A stretch of 47,622 bases of DNA from Kiritimatiellia bacterium (lineage in GTDB: Bacteria > Verrucomicrobiota > Kiritimatiellia > RFP12 > UBA1067). This document shows positions 16,296 to 24,466 of the stretch, piece after piece (within the stretch, counting starts at the first letter, position 1; each line of letters starts with the position of its first letter). The notes under the pieces are model-generated. The model had not been told where the DNA came from and made no database searches. It worked only from the letters and a program-made list of their open reading frames with translations. A program made the position numbers and the translations under genes. The DNA lies in the NCBI GenBank assembly GCA_017520845.1, contig JAFXEU010000056.1:1-47622 (forward strand). The letters run 5' to 3'.

Positions 16296-17965
16296 TGAGC
16301 GACTTTCTGATGTCGATGAAGAACGTCTCGCTCGCCTTCGGCGGGCCGAGCGTTTTGGAGAACGTAACTCTTTCGGTCGACCGCGGATTGAGAGCCGCGC
16401 TTACCGGTCGCAACGGCGAAGGTAAATCGACATTGATGAAGGTGATGGCCGGCGAGCTCGAGCCTGACACGGGCGAGATCGTCAGAGCGAACAATCTTAA
16501 AACCGTCTACGTCTCCCAGGCCGTCCCCGCCGATATTCCCGGGGACGATGAATTTAATTCACTTTCTGGCGGCAAACGCAGGCGCAGGATTCTTGAAGAG
16601 GCGTTTCTCGCCAAGCCCGATTTACTTCTACTCGATGAGCCTACTAACCATCTCGACTTTGACGCGATCGATTGGTTAGAGGGTATGATCCGTCGTCTGC
16701 GAGACTCTGCTGTTATTATTGTTACTCATGACCGCAGATTTTTAAAGCGTGTCGCGGATAAGATTTTCGATCTTGACCGCGGTGAACTCGCAGGCTGGGA
16801 ATGCGACTATCAGACGTTTTTAAAAAGGAAAGCCGAACTTCTTGCGGATGAGGCGGTTTATTGGGAGCGTAAGAGCAAAAAACTCGCCGAGGAGGAGGCC
16901 TGGATCCGGCGCGGCGTCAAGGCGCGTACTACGCGAAATGAGGGACGCGTCGCGGCTCTCATGAAACTCCGCGCCGAATTTGCCGCGCGCCGGGGCAACA
17001 CGGGCAGCGTTTCGATGAGGCTCGATACGGCGGCGCCCGGCGGAGAGAGCGTCCTTAAAATTAAGGACGTATCGTTTTCGTATCCTAATTCCGATAAAGA
17101 GATTATTAAAGATTTTACGACGACGATCCTGCGCGGCGAGCGCATCGGAGTATTGGGCCTTAACGGTGCGGGCAAGACGACATTGCTTAATCTCTTAACC
17201 GGTAAACTGAAGCCGACGTCGGGAACAATAACCGAGGGGACGAACATCAAGCTCGCTTTCTTCGATCAGCTGAGAGCCGAAATGAAAAGCGAGCTTACCG
17301 TCGCCGAGAACCTGGCGGGCGACCGCGATGAGGTTGTCGTCGGCGGAGTGCGAAAGCACGTTTATTCGTATCTCGCCGATTTTCTCTTTTCGTCCGAGCG
17401 CTCGCGTACGCCGGTAAAGGCGCTTTCGGGCGGCGAAAGGGCGCGGCTCATGCTAGCGAAGCTGTTTCTTGAACCCGCCAATCTTCTTGTGATGGACGAG
17501 CCGACCAACGATCTCGACGTCGAGACGTTGGAACTTTTGGAGGAGCAGCTTCTCGCGTACAAGGGTACGCTTCTTTTAGTGAGCCACGACCGCGAGTTTT
17601 TAGATAACGTCGTGACATCCACCTTTGTGTTAGAGGGCGACGGCGAGGTGAGACAGTTCCCCGGCGGCTACGAGGATTATATTAATCAGTCGGGCGGCGG
17701 TTTTGCAGCGAAGAAAAAAGCCGCGAAAGAGACGGCCGAAGAACCGAAGACCCCTCCGCCGCCGGCAAAGAGGAAATTGAGCTACAACGAGAAGCGCGAG
17801 CTCGAATCGCTCCCCGGAAAAATCGACGAGCTCGAAAAACGCATCGCCGGGATTCTCGCCTCCGATCCGCTCGCCTGCCGCGACGACTACGCGAAAATCC
17901 CCGAACTTCAGAATGAGCTCGACGCCGCCGTCGAACGTTGGGCTGAACTTGAAAGCATTGGTTAG
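16295..17965 (+). CDS. uup: ABC-F family ATPase, Uup-like, with shortened first NBD
   Basis: The 556-residue protein has two ABC ATPase domains without membrane segments and a C-terminal coiled coil, the Uup layout. ABC-F proteins act on ribosomes or nucleic acid structures. Domain 1 has Walker A GRNGEGKST near residue 40, LSGGKRRRR and LLLDEPTNHLD. The linker carries EEEAWIRRGVKARTTRNEG, a Uup hallmark. Domain 2 has GLNGAGKTT, LSGGERARL and LVMDEPTNDLD. In domain 1 only about 15 residues separate the Q-loop (VSQ) from LSGG, against about 65-75 in E. coli Uup, so the helical subdomain seems largely deleted. The reading frame is intact and domain 2 has normal spacing. Confidence 0.85.
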   Translation: MSDFLMSMKNVSLAFGGPSVLENVTLSVDRGLRAALTGRNGEGKSTLMKVMAGELEPDTGEIVRANNLKTVYVSQAVPADIPGDDEFNSLSGGKRRRRILEEAFLAKPDLLLLDEPTNHLDFDAIDWLEGMIRRLRDSAVIIVTHDRRFLKRVADKIFDLDRGELAGWECDYQTFLKRKAELLADEAVYWERKSKKLAEEEAWIRRGVKARTTRNEGRVAALMKLRAEFAARRGNTGSVSMRLDTAAPGGESVLKIKDVSFSYPNSDKEIIKDFTTTILRGERIGVLGLNGAGKTTLLNLLTGKLKPTSGTITEGTNIKLAFFDQLRAEMKSELTVAENLAGDRDEVVVGGVRKHVYSYLADFLFSSERSRTPVKALSGGERARLMLAKLFLEPANLLVMDEPTNDLDVETLELLEEQLLAYKGTLLLVSHDREFLDNVVTSTFVLEGDGEVRQFPGGYEDYINQSGGGFAAKKKAAKETAEEPKTPPPPAKRKLSYNEKRELESLPGKIDELEKRIAGILASDPLACRDDYAKIPELQNELDAAVERWAELESIG

Positions 17966-18061
17966 AGTTTAATTGCTTAAGGGAATTGCGCCGCGAACTT
18001 CAGAAAAAATTTGAAGAAGCTGCTGAAGCTATAGAAGCCGCGGGGAACGATTGATAAAATA

Positions 18062-18070
18062 TGGTATAAT
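18062..18070 (+). promoter_or_regulatory. extended -10 promoter giving a near-leaderless mRNA
   Basis: TGGTATAAT (18062-18070) is a perfect extended -10 element without a clear -35. Transcription would begin around 18077, at or next to ATG 18078, so the thioesterase mRNA may be leaderless. Confidence 0.5.
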
Positions 18071-18077
18071 AGGCGGC

Positions 18078-18488
18078 ATGAAGAAGATAGTTCTTGAATA
18101 CCGCGTTCCCTACGCGGATACGGACATGATGGGCGTCGTCTATTATGCCAATTACTATGTTATGTTCGAGCGCGCGCGCAACGAGCTGATGCGGGCGTGC
18201 GGCTATACGTATAAGGAATGCGAGGCCGAGGGGTGGGGGCTTCCCGTAACCCATTCGGAATGCGATTATCGCGGAAGCGCGAAGTACGACGATCTTCTTG
18301 AAATCTCCGCCTGGGTAAAGTCGATGAAGGGCGTCCGCCTTGAAATCGCCTGTGAAATCCGCCGCAAGGGAGAGGAGAAACCTCTGGTCAGCGGCTTTAC
18401 GAGGCACTGCTTCATCGATCTTAAAACGTTTCGTCCGATGCCTCCGCCCGAGAAGCTCGCGGCCGTTATAGCGGAGGGGATGGAATGA
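18078..18488 (+). CDS. YbgC/FadM-like acyl-CoA thioesterase (hotdog fold)
   Basis: The 136-residue protein is a 4-hydroxybenzoyl-CoA-thioesterase-type hotdog enzyme that hydrolyses acyl-CoA thioesters. The N-terminal signature YADTDMMGVVYYANYYVMFE includes the catalytic Asp and the conserved tyrosines. Length matches YbgC (about 134). An upstream in-frame ATG (18051) precedes the -10 element, so ATG 18078 is the better start. The stop overlaps the queD start (ATGA). Partnership with queuosine genes is probably transcriptional rather than metabolic. Confidence 0.85.
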   Translation: MKKIVLEYRVPYADTDMMGVVYYANYYVMFERARNELMRACGYTYKECEAEGWGLPVTHSECDYRGSAKYDDLLEISAWVKSMKGVRLEIACEIRRKGEEKPLVSGFTRHCFIDLKTFRPMPPPEKLAAVIAEGME

Positions 18489-18898
18489 CGACCGTAACCA
18501 AAAGCGTTAAATTTGACGCGGCCCATATTCTCACTAACCATAACGGGCTTTGCAAAAATCTCCACGGCCACACCTACCGCGTCGAAATTTCCGTTTCGCA
18601 GGACGGCGGCGACGGCTCCGACATGGTGATCGATTTCAAGGACTTAAAACGCATCGCGACCGAGGTCATCTGCGAGCGCTTCGATCACGCTTTCATCTAC
18701 AATACCGCCTCCGAAGGCGAGCGTGAAATCGCCTCGGTCGTCGAAAAGCATGCGATGCGCACCGTCGCGCTTCCGTTCCGCTCGACCGCCGAGAATTTAG
18801 CGCAATATTTCTACGGCGAGCTCGAAGAGCGCATCCCAGGCCTGAGCGCCGTAAGAGTCTGGGAAACCGCCGACAGCTGTGCGGAGTACAGGCCGTGA
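18485..18898 (+). CDS. queD: 6-carboxytetrahydropterin synthase
   Basis: The 137-residue protein is QueD, which converts 7,8-dihydroneopterin triphosphate to 6-carboxytetrahydropterin in queuosine synthesis. Zinc ligands are visible in FDAAH and LHGHTY. The catalytic Cys is in GLCKNLHGH, and the C-terminal VWETADS carries the substrate-binding Glu. The length is typical. It overlaps both neighbours by 4 nt and is two genes away from queF, so this cluster supplies both an early and a late step of preQ1 formation. Confidence 0.9.
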   Translation: MTTVTKSVKFDAAHILTNHNGLCKNLHGHTYRVEISVSQDGGDGSDMVIDFKDLKRIATEVICERFDHAFIYNTASEGEREIASVVEKHAMRTVALPFRSTAENLAQYFYGELEERIPGLSAVRVWETADSCAEYRP

Positions 18899-19473
18899 GA
18901 ATAACCGGAGGAGAATTCTGCGGGCGCAATCTCGTCGTGCCTAAATCCGATGCCATCCGTCCGACGCAGGACAGGGTGCGCGAATCCGTTTTTGCGATGC
19001 TCGCGCCCGAAATCGGCGATGCGGATTTTCTCGATCTTTTCGCGGGCTCGGGCTCGGTCGGTCTTGAGGCTCTTTCGCGCGGAGCAAAGCGCTCGACATT
19101 CGTTGAGGCGAGCCCCCGGCATATAAAGTCGCTGAAGACCAATCTCGAGACGATTTTAAAGGAGACTTCATCTTCGCGCTCGGAGGTTTTTGTCGCAGAC
19201 GCCTACCGCTGGATCGCGCGTTACGTCGGCGCTGGTTTCGATATCGTTTTTGCGGACCCTCCATACGCGCTCGGTGAGGAGGAGGGGTATGCGTCGGTTC
19301 TGGCGACGCTCGCCGAGCGCGGCGTTGTTCGCGCGGGCGGCGTCTTCGTCGCAGAAATGACGGCGGTTCAGCGCGCCGAAGAAACGCCCGGCTGGGAACT
19401 TTTAAGAGACCGTGTTTACGGTAAAACTCGAATCTGCATCTGGAGGAAAGAGGATGAGAAAAGATCTGAATGA
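18895..19473 (+). CDS. rsmD: 16S rRNA (guanine966-N2)-methyltransferase
   Basis: The 192-residue protein is RsmD, which methylates G966 of 16S rRNA with SAM. It starts [13 protein letters not shown] and has [15 protein letters not shown], the SAM-binding [18 protein letters not shown], and the catalytic FADPPYAL, equivalent to the N/DPPY motif of N2-guanine methyltransferases. The start is GTG 18895, overlapping the queD stop (GTGA). The 3' end overlaps queF by 20 nt. Confidence 0.9.
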   Translation: MRITGGEFCGRNLVVPKSDAIRPTQDRVRESVFAMLAPEIGDADFLDLFAGSGSVGLEALSRGAKRSTFVEASPRHIKSLKTNLETILKETSSSRSEVFVADAYRWIARYVGAGFDIVFADPPYALGEEEGYASVLATLAERGVVRAGGVFVAEMTAVQRAEETPGWELLRDRVYGKTRICIWRKEDEKRSE

Positions 19474-19918
19474 ACTTAAGACCCTCGGCAAAACGGTTGA
19501 GGCCTCGAAGGATTACGACCCTAATATGCTTGAGGCGTTTTCGAACGCTCATCCTTCCCGCGATTATTGGGTGACGTTCACGGCGCCCGAGTTTACGACG
19601 CTGTGTCCGAAAACCGGGCAGCCCGATTTCGCGACACTTACGATCCGCTATATACCTGGCGCGAAGCTGGTCGAGTCGAAGTCGCTTAAGCTTTATCTGT
19701 TCGGTTTCAGGAATCACGGGGACTTTCACGAGGATGTGATCAACGTGATCTACAACGATCTCTTCAAGCTTCTGAAGCCCAAGTATCTGGAAGTTTACGG
19801 CAAGTTCGCTGCCCGCGGCGGTATATCGATCGATCCGTTCGTCAACGGAGCGACGGGGGCGAAGTACAAATCTCTTGCCGCTAAGCGTTTTGACGCATGG
19901 GCGGGAGTAAGAGACTGA
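19454..19918 (+). CDS. queF: NADPH-dependent 7-cyano-7-deazaguanine reductase
   Basis: The 154-residue protein is the short (YkvM-type) QueF, which reduces preQ0 to preQ1, the last free-base step before insertion into tRNA. The catalytic Cys is in [14 protein letters not shown], the QueF signature is [20 protein letters not shown], and the C-terminal half has the GGISIDPF region. ATG 19454 is chosen over the upstream in-frame 19412 because GGAGGAAAGAGG lies directly before it and the resulting length is typical. It overlaps rsmD upstream and the flippase gene downstream. Confidence 0.9.
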   Translation: MRKDLNELKTLGKTVEASKDYDPNMLEAFSNAHPSRDYWVTFTAPEFTTLCPKTGQPDFATLTIRYIPGAKLVESKSLKLYLFGFRNHGDFHEDVINVIYNDLFKLLKPKYLEVYGKFAARGGISIDPFVNGATGAKYKSLAAKRFDAWAGVRD

Positions 19919-21156
19919 ATTTTGCCGCGCATGCCCTTTGGGTGTTTCTCGCGCTGCGCCTCGCCGATGCCGTCAATATCGCATCGGGAATGTGGTTCGT
20001 GCCCAAGTATGTCTCTGGCGAAGACATCGGGGCCGTGCTGCCGCTGAGTACGTTCGCGACGTTTCTTTCCCTGCCGCTTTTCGCATTCGCCATGACCGCG
20101 ATGAAAGAGTCTGCGGTCCTTTCGGCGGCAGGCGAAAAAGGGCGGCTTAAAAGTCTTCTTTCGGGAGTTTTCACGGCTGCCGGCGGGGCTGTCGCACTTG
20201 GGCTTTTCGTTGCGGCGTTTCTGATGCCGAGGTTTATGGATTTAATCGGTTTAAGCGCCGGCGGCGCCGGTTTCGCTGTTGTCGCGGCGGCGTTTTTGGG
20301 TTGTGTCGCGCCTGTCTATACGGACGCTCTTCAGGCCACAAAACGGTTCAGAGCGCTCGGATTGATTGAAATCGGCGCGTCGGCCGCGAGGTTTGCGGTT
20401 ATGGCGGCTCTTATGCCGATCAAGGCGCTTCTGGGGTATTTTTCCGGGCAGGCGGCGCAGCCGATCTCACGGATTTTTCTCAGTCTCTTCGCGCTGCGCA
20501 GGGAACTGACGGTTAAAAGCGAGAGTTACTGGAATGGGGGAAATTTAAAAAGGTTCTCCGCTCTGTTCTCTCTCATACTCGTCTATCAGGCCGTACCTAT
20601 GGCGGTTGCGCTTCTGGAGCAGTATGTCATCCGCACTTCGATGAGTGCGCGGGATTCCGCGGGCTATTACATGGCGTCGAGATTTTCGGATTTTCTTTTT
20701 TATTTAACATTCCCGCTTTTAATTGTTTCATTCCCGTATACTGCGCTGGCGAAGGATGGTTCGTCTCGAATGAAATATGTTCTGTCCTGTTCGGCAATAA
20801 CGCTTTTTGTGGCATTTCTTGCCGCGATCATATACGTTTTTTTCGGCTCGCGCCTTTTGGGTATACTGCCTAATGGAATTAAGTATTTAGAGTATTCGTC
20901 ATTAATGCCGCATTTAGTGATAATAACGGCGTTGACGTCAGTACAGGTTTTTGCGACGAACGCTGAGGTTTCGGTCGGTAATTTCAGATTTCTTAGATGG
21001 TTTATTCCTCTTCATTTGGTGTATATTTCCGCTTTTTTTGCATTTGTGCAGTTTGGAGAATTAAAAAGTCTTACGGATATTCTAGTTTGGCTTTGGGTTA
21101 TTGCCGTTGCGCGAGTTGCGTTTTCGCTGACAATAATCCTTAGGCCGAAGAAATAA
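19897..21156 (+). CDS. polytopic membrane protein, polysaccharide flippase-like
   Basis: The 419-residue protein is almost entirely hydrophobic, with about 11-12 predicted membrane segments and Arg/Lys-rich short loops. The pattern is that of the MOP superfamily flippases (Wzx/MurJ-like) that move lipid-linked sugars across the membrane. Motifs are weak, so the substrate cannot be named. The start overlaps queF by 22 nt. From about 20700 onward the codon use turns AT-richer. It is the last gene of the overlapping run that begins at 18078. Confidence 0.6.
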   Translation: MGGSKRLNFAAHALWVFLALRLADAVNIASGMWFVPKYVSGEDIGAVLPLSTFATFLSLPLFAFAMTAMKESAVLSAAGEKGRLKSLLSGVFTAAGGAVALGLFVAAFLMPRFMDLIGLSAGGAGFAVVAAAFLGCVAPVYTDALQATKRFRALGLIEIGASAARFAVMAALMPIKALLGYFSGQAAQPISRIFLSLFALRRELTVKSESYWNGGNLKRFSALFSLILVYQAVPMAVALLEQYVIRTSMSARDSAGYYMASRFSDFLFYLTFPLLIVSFPYTALAKDGSSRMKYVLSCSAITLFVAFLAAIIYVFFGSRLLGILPNGIKYLEYSSLMPHLVIITALTSVQVFATNAEVSVGNFRFLRWFIPLHLVYISAFFAFVQFGELKSLTDILVWLWVIAVARVAFSLTIILRPKK

Positions 21157-21416
21157 CAGCAAGGGGACTGTTCCTCTGCGGTTAAAAGTGACTTAAATTC
21201 CAGATATTAGACAGTTGAAGTGTTTTGATGAAGTTTTATGATTTGAGAATCTTTAGCGGGAAAACTTGGTTGCGGGTATCTTGTTCTGTAAGGTTGAAAG
21301 ATGTTAATTTACAGTTTTACACTCCATCATTAAAAAATGGTATAATGTCGTTGGATTTACTCAAGTGTGAAGCGCACTTGAAACAACAAAAATGCCAATA
21401 ACAAACGGAGACTGAT
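21157..21416 (+). promoter_or_regulatory. intergenic region with promoter and leader hairpin
   Basis: This 260-nt gap has no gene. A degenerate copy of the 13-bp palindrome (GGGGACTGTTCCT) sits at 21163-21175. A promoter is likely near the end: TTACAC (21317-21322), an 18-nt spacer and TATAAT (21341-21346). About 15 nt after it, CAAGTG (21362-21367) and CACTTG (21375-21380) can form a hairpin at the 5' end of the transcript. An AACGGAG ribosome site follows before ATG 21417. Confidence 0.55.
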
Positions 21417-21914
21417 ATGAAAAAAATTATGACGGCGATTTGTAGCACGGTGATTGCGTTTACGGCTATTGCTCAGGACGTTGCGAAACAGGACGGTGAC
21501 AAGCCGGGCGTCAAGGCTGAAGAGGGAGCGTCGAGACCTTCCGCGGAGGCACGTCAGCAGCGTCAGCTTCGTATGCGTCGCGAGGGAATGAGAAACCGTC
21601 AGAGACCCTTGACGTTCGGCATAAACGAAAAGACCACGAGCGAGCAGATCGAGGCGTTTAAAAAGGAAGTGTGCGCCAAGATCGACGAGGCCGCCAAGGC
21701 TTATGCCGCTCAGGAGGGTGAGAAGAAGTCTCCTAAAAACATCGTGCTTTTTGTAAACGACCGTCCGAACCGTGCACGCTATGAGGGAATGCGCGAGGGT
21801 GGTATGCGTCGTGGCCCGCGCGATGGTGTGCGCCGCGGTCCTCGCGAAGGCGGAGATCGCGGTCCTCGCGAAGGCGGAGACCGTCCCGTCGAGTCCGCAG
21901 AGGCGAAGAAATAA
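21417..21914 (+). CDS. small secreted Arg/Gly-rich protein
   Basis: The 165-residue protein begins with a signal peptide (about residues 1-19, cleavage after AIA). The mature part is highly basic, with an Arg-Gln stretch at 45-65. It ends in Arg-Gly-Pro-Arg-Glu-Gly repeats (residues about 125-158). At DNA level a 24-bp unit is repeated twice around 21838-21885, so this tail can expand or contract by slippage. I recognise no family. A nucleic-acid, heme or acidic-polymer binding role outside the cytoplasm would fit the charge but is a guess. galE follows 36 nt downstream and may share the transcript. Confidence 0.65.
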   Translation: MKKIMTAICSTVIAFTAIAQDVAKQDGDKPGVKAEEGASRPSAEARQQRQLRMRREGMRNRQRPLTFGINEKTTSEQIEAFKKEVCAKIDEAAKAYAAQEGEKKSPKNIVLFVNDRPNRARYEGMREGGMRRGPRDGVRRGPREGGDRGPREGGDRPVESAEAKK

Positions 21915-21950
21915 TTTTAAAACAGAAATATAACGAAAGGAATGTTTAAA

Positions 21951-22988
21951 ATGAAAATTCTGGTAACCGGCGGCGCCGGCTTTATCGGCAGCCACACCGT
22001 TGTTGAGCTTTTGAACGCCGGACATGATGTAGTTGTAGTCGATAATCTCTGCAACAGCTCCAAGAAGTCGCTCGCCCGCGTAAAGAAGATTACGGGCAGG
22101 GACGTGACGTTCTACAAAATCGACATCCGCGACGAGAAGAAGCTCAACGCGATGCTCGACAAGGAAGCTCCGTTCCAGGCGACGATTCATTTTGCGGCGC
22201 TCAAGGCCGTCGGCGAATCGACGAAGATTCCGCTCAAGTATTACAACAACAACCTCGGCGGAACGTTCACGCTTTTGAAGTGCCTCGCAGACCACAACTG
22301 CAAGAACATCGTATTCTCGAGCTCGGCTACCGTTTACGGCGATCCCGCTTCGGTGCCGATCCGCGAAGACTTCCCGACGCCCGGCTGCACGAACGCCTAC
22401 GGCTGGACGAAGCTTATGATGGAGCAGGTTTTCAAGGACGTCCAGAAGGCGGACCCTGAGTGGAACGTCATTCTTCTTCGCTACTTCAACCCGATCGGCG
22501 CCCATAAGTCCGGTCTTATCGGCGAGGATCCCGCGGGTATTCCGAACAACCTCCTTCCGTTCGTCGCCCAGGTCGCCATCGGCCGCCGCGAAGAACTCAG
22601 CGTTTTCGGAAACGACTATCCGACTCCCGACGGTACGGGCGTCAGAGACTACATCCACGTCGTCGATCTCGCCATCGGCCACCTGAAGGCCATCGAGAAA
22701 ATCGAGAAGGAGCCCAAGCTCGGACTTAAGGTTTACAACCTCGGTACGGGCAACGGCTATTCCGTTCTTCAGATCGTCAAGGCGTTCGAGAAGGCTTCCA
22801 AGAAGCCTGTTCCCTACAAGATCTGTCCGCGCCGCCCCGGCGATATCGCCGAGTGCTGGGCCGATCCCTCGCTCGCCGCCGCTGAACTCGGCTGGAAGGC
22901 CGAACGCGGCATCGAAGAGATGTGCAAGGACGCATGGCGCTGGCAGAAGAAGAACCCCTACGGGTTCAACAAGCCAAAAAAGGCCTGA
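21951..22988 (+). CDS. galE: UDP-glucose 4-epimerase
   Basis: The 345-residue protein is GalE, an extended SDR enzyme that interconverts UDP-glucose and UDP-galactose with bound NAD. The dinucleotide motif is GGAGFIGSH at the N-terminus. The catalytic Tyr-Lys pair is in TNAYGWTKLMMEQ, with the Ser in FSSSATVYG. The C-terminal half has the typical RDYIHVVDLA and YNLGTGNGYS. ATG 21951 is chosen over 21942 because the AAAGG ribosome site directly abuts 21942 and is well spaced for 21951. Use of GC-ending codons suggests strong expression. Confidence 0.93.
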   Translation: MKILVTGGAGFIGSHTVVELLNAGHDVVVVDNLCNSSKKSLARVKKITGRDVTFYKIDIRDEKKLNAMLDKEAPFQATIHFAALKAVGESTKIPLKYYNNNLGGTFTLLKCLADHNCKNIVFSSSATVYGDPASVPIREDFPTPGCTNAYGWTKLMMEQVFKDVQKADPEWNVILLRYFNPIGAHKSGLIGEDPAGIPNNLLPFVAQVAIGRREELSVFGNDYPTPDGTGVRDYIHVVDLAIGHLKAIEKIEKEPKLGLKVYNLGTGNGYSVLQIVKAFEKASKKPVPYKICPRRPGDIAECWADPSLAAAELGWKAERGIEEMCKDAWRWQKKNPYGFNKPKKA

Positions 22989-23020
22989 AGAGTACATATT
23001 AGAAAAAGCGGCGAAAACAA

Positions 23021-23644
23021 GTGACGGCGCTTGATTACATTCTGAACGGACTGGAAGCCGAGCTGCAGCTTGAACGCGAGCTCGGTGTCCGTTTTGTCGA
23101 GTGTGACAGAAGCGTGCTTGAGCCCGTCGCTACCGAGACTCAACCTCCCGTTGAGGTTAAGGCGACTGAACCCGTCGGTGCGAGAGCGGCTCCGGCGGCG
23201 ATTCCCGATAAAGCGCCGCTTCCGTCCTCCGCGAGCGTTGCGGGAATCGTTGCGGATGCGGCGCCGCGTGGGGCGGGAAGGCGTTTCGATTTTGTTTTTC
23301 TTCACGATAAGCCGCTCTCTGCGAAGGGCGCCGAGATGATTTCTAAAATCACCGCCGCGCTGAAGACTTCCGCAGAGCTTGCTCCGGTTGTGGATTCTTC
23401 TCCTCTGCCGGACGCGAGGATATATGTCGTTCTCGGTTCGCTCGCTCTCAGAAAGTGGTTTCCCGAAATAAAGGCGGCTCCGGGAATGTGGGTCAAGACG
23501 CGCAGCGGGTGCGATGTCCTCGTGACTTATTCGCCCGAGTATATTTTAAGATTTGGAACAGTCACGCCCGCCGTCGAGAAAATAAAAAAAGACATGTGGG
23601 TTTCACTTAAGGCCGTCGCTCAGAGGGCGGCCCAGATAAGATAA
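23021..23644 (+). CDS. degenerate uracil-DNA-glycosylase-like protein
   Basis: The 207-residue protein resembles family 4/5 uracil-DNA glycosylases in its overall pattern. An N-terminal helix (LDYILNGLEAELQLERELGV) and a Pro/Ala-rich linker come first. A core then has VVLGSLALRKWFPEI, PGMWVKTRSG and TYSPEYILRF, followed by a helix ending in WVSLKAVAQ. In active enzymes the first motif reads GEAPGxxE and the last HPSxxLR. Here the first region reads FLHDKPLSAKGAEM, and the His is Ser. The four Fe-S Cys of family 4 are also absent. It is therefore probably inactive as a glycosylase, or a remote relative. The start is GTG 23021. pyrK follows after 11 nt. Confidence 0.5.
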   Translation: MTALDYILNGLEAELQLERELGVRFVECDRSVLEPVATETQPPVEVKATEPVGARAAPAAIPDKAPLPSSASVAGIVADAAPRGAGRRFDFVFLHDKPLSAKGAEMISKITAALKTSAELAPVVDSSPLPDARIYVVLGSLALRKWFPEIKAAPGMWVKTRSGCDVLVTYSPEYILRFGTVTPAVEKIKKDMWVSLKAVAQRAAQIR

Positions 23645-23655
23645 AGGATCTTTTT

Positions 23656-24438
23656 ATGCTGAACGAAAAATGCGAGATACTTGTTCATGATGAGCTTGCC
23701 GCCGGTTACCGGCTTCTGGTCGTCAAGGCTCCTGAAATGGCGCCGCGGCTCGTGCCCGGCCAGTTCGTTCACGTGAAGGTTCCCGCTCTCGAGAAGAGCG
23801 CTTTGAGGCGTCCTTTCTCGGTATTCAACGCCGAGGACGGGAAGGTCTATATTCTTTACAAGACCGTTGGCCGGGGAACCGCCGCGCTCAACGCTGCCAA
23901 GGTCGGCGAGACGCTTGAAATAATAGGTCCTCTCGGACACGGCTTCCCCGTAAAGTGCGACGGGGCGGCGCTGCTCGTCGGTGGCGGCTATGGAGTCGCT
24001 CCGCTTTATTTTCTCGCCAAGCGTCTTATCGCCTCGGGTTGGAAGGGGCGGCTCGCGGTTTTTGTCGGCGGGCGCACCAAAACAGATCTTCTGGCCGTCG
24101 AGGAATTCAGGTCGCTCGGGGTCGAACTTTATCTCGCTACCAACGACGGCAGCGAAGGCGTTAAAGGCCTCGTGACCGATCCCTTAGACGACGAAATTAT
24201 AAAAATTCGCGAGGCGGGCGGAAAATTTGAACTTTTCGCGTGCGGCCCAGACCCGATGCTCAAGGCGGTTGCGTTAAGAGCTACAGGAACTAAGTCGAAA
24301 GGCTGGATTTCGATGGATCGCCACATGATCTGCGGAGTCGGCGCGTGTTACGCCTGTATTCAGAAAACCGTTCGCGGCAATTCGCGCTGCTGCGTCGAGG
24401 GGCCCGTCTTCGCGGCGGAAGATCTTGTCTGGGAATGA
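23656..24438 (+). CDS. pyrK: dihydroorotate dehydrogenase B, electron transfer subunit
   Basis: The 260-residue protein is PyrK, the FAD and 2Fe-2S subunit that passes electrons from PyrD to NAD+. The FAD-binding RRPFSVF motif is near residue 50, and the NAD-binding GGGYGVAPLYFLA near 110. The 2Fe-2S ligands are in CGVGACYAC with a fourth Cys in the following CCVEGPVF. The adjacent pyrD encodes its catalytic partner. This heterodimer is typical of anaerobes and Gram-positives and needs no quinone. Confidence 0.92.
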   Translation: MLNEKCEILVHDELAAGYRLLVVKAPEMAPRLVPGQFVHVKVPALEKSALRRPFSVFNAEDGKVYILYKTVGRGTAALNAAKVGETLEIIGPLGHGFPVKCDGAALLVGGGYGVAPLYFLAKRLIASGWKGRLAVFVGGRTKTDLLAVEEFRSLGVELYLATNDGSEGVKGLVTDPLDDEIIKIREAGGKFELFACGPDPMLKAVALRATGTKSKGWISMDRHMICGVGACYACIQKTVRGNSRCCVEGPVFAAEDLVWE

Positions 24439-24466
24439 TGTCATAGCGAGGAAAGGGAACTGAAAA

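Noticed and set aside
17985..18056. Short coding-like fragment (ELRRELQKKFEEAAEAIEA) after the uup stop
   Set aside because: It resembles a coiled-coil tail, perhaps left from a duplication or from a former uup C-terminus. It is only about 23 codons with no start or ribosome site, and the uup C-terminus is already complete.
21357..22997. 546-codon minus-strand ORF
   Set aside because: It is antisense to galE and the secreted Arg-rich gene, which have clear motifs. The long open frame is a by-product of strong third-position GC bias.
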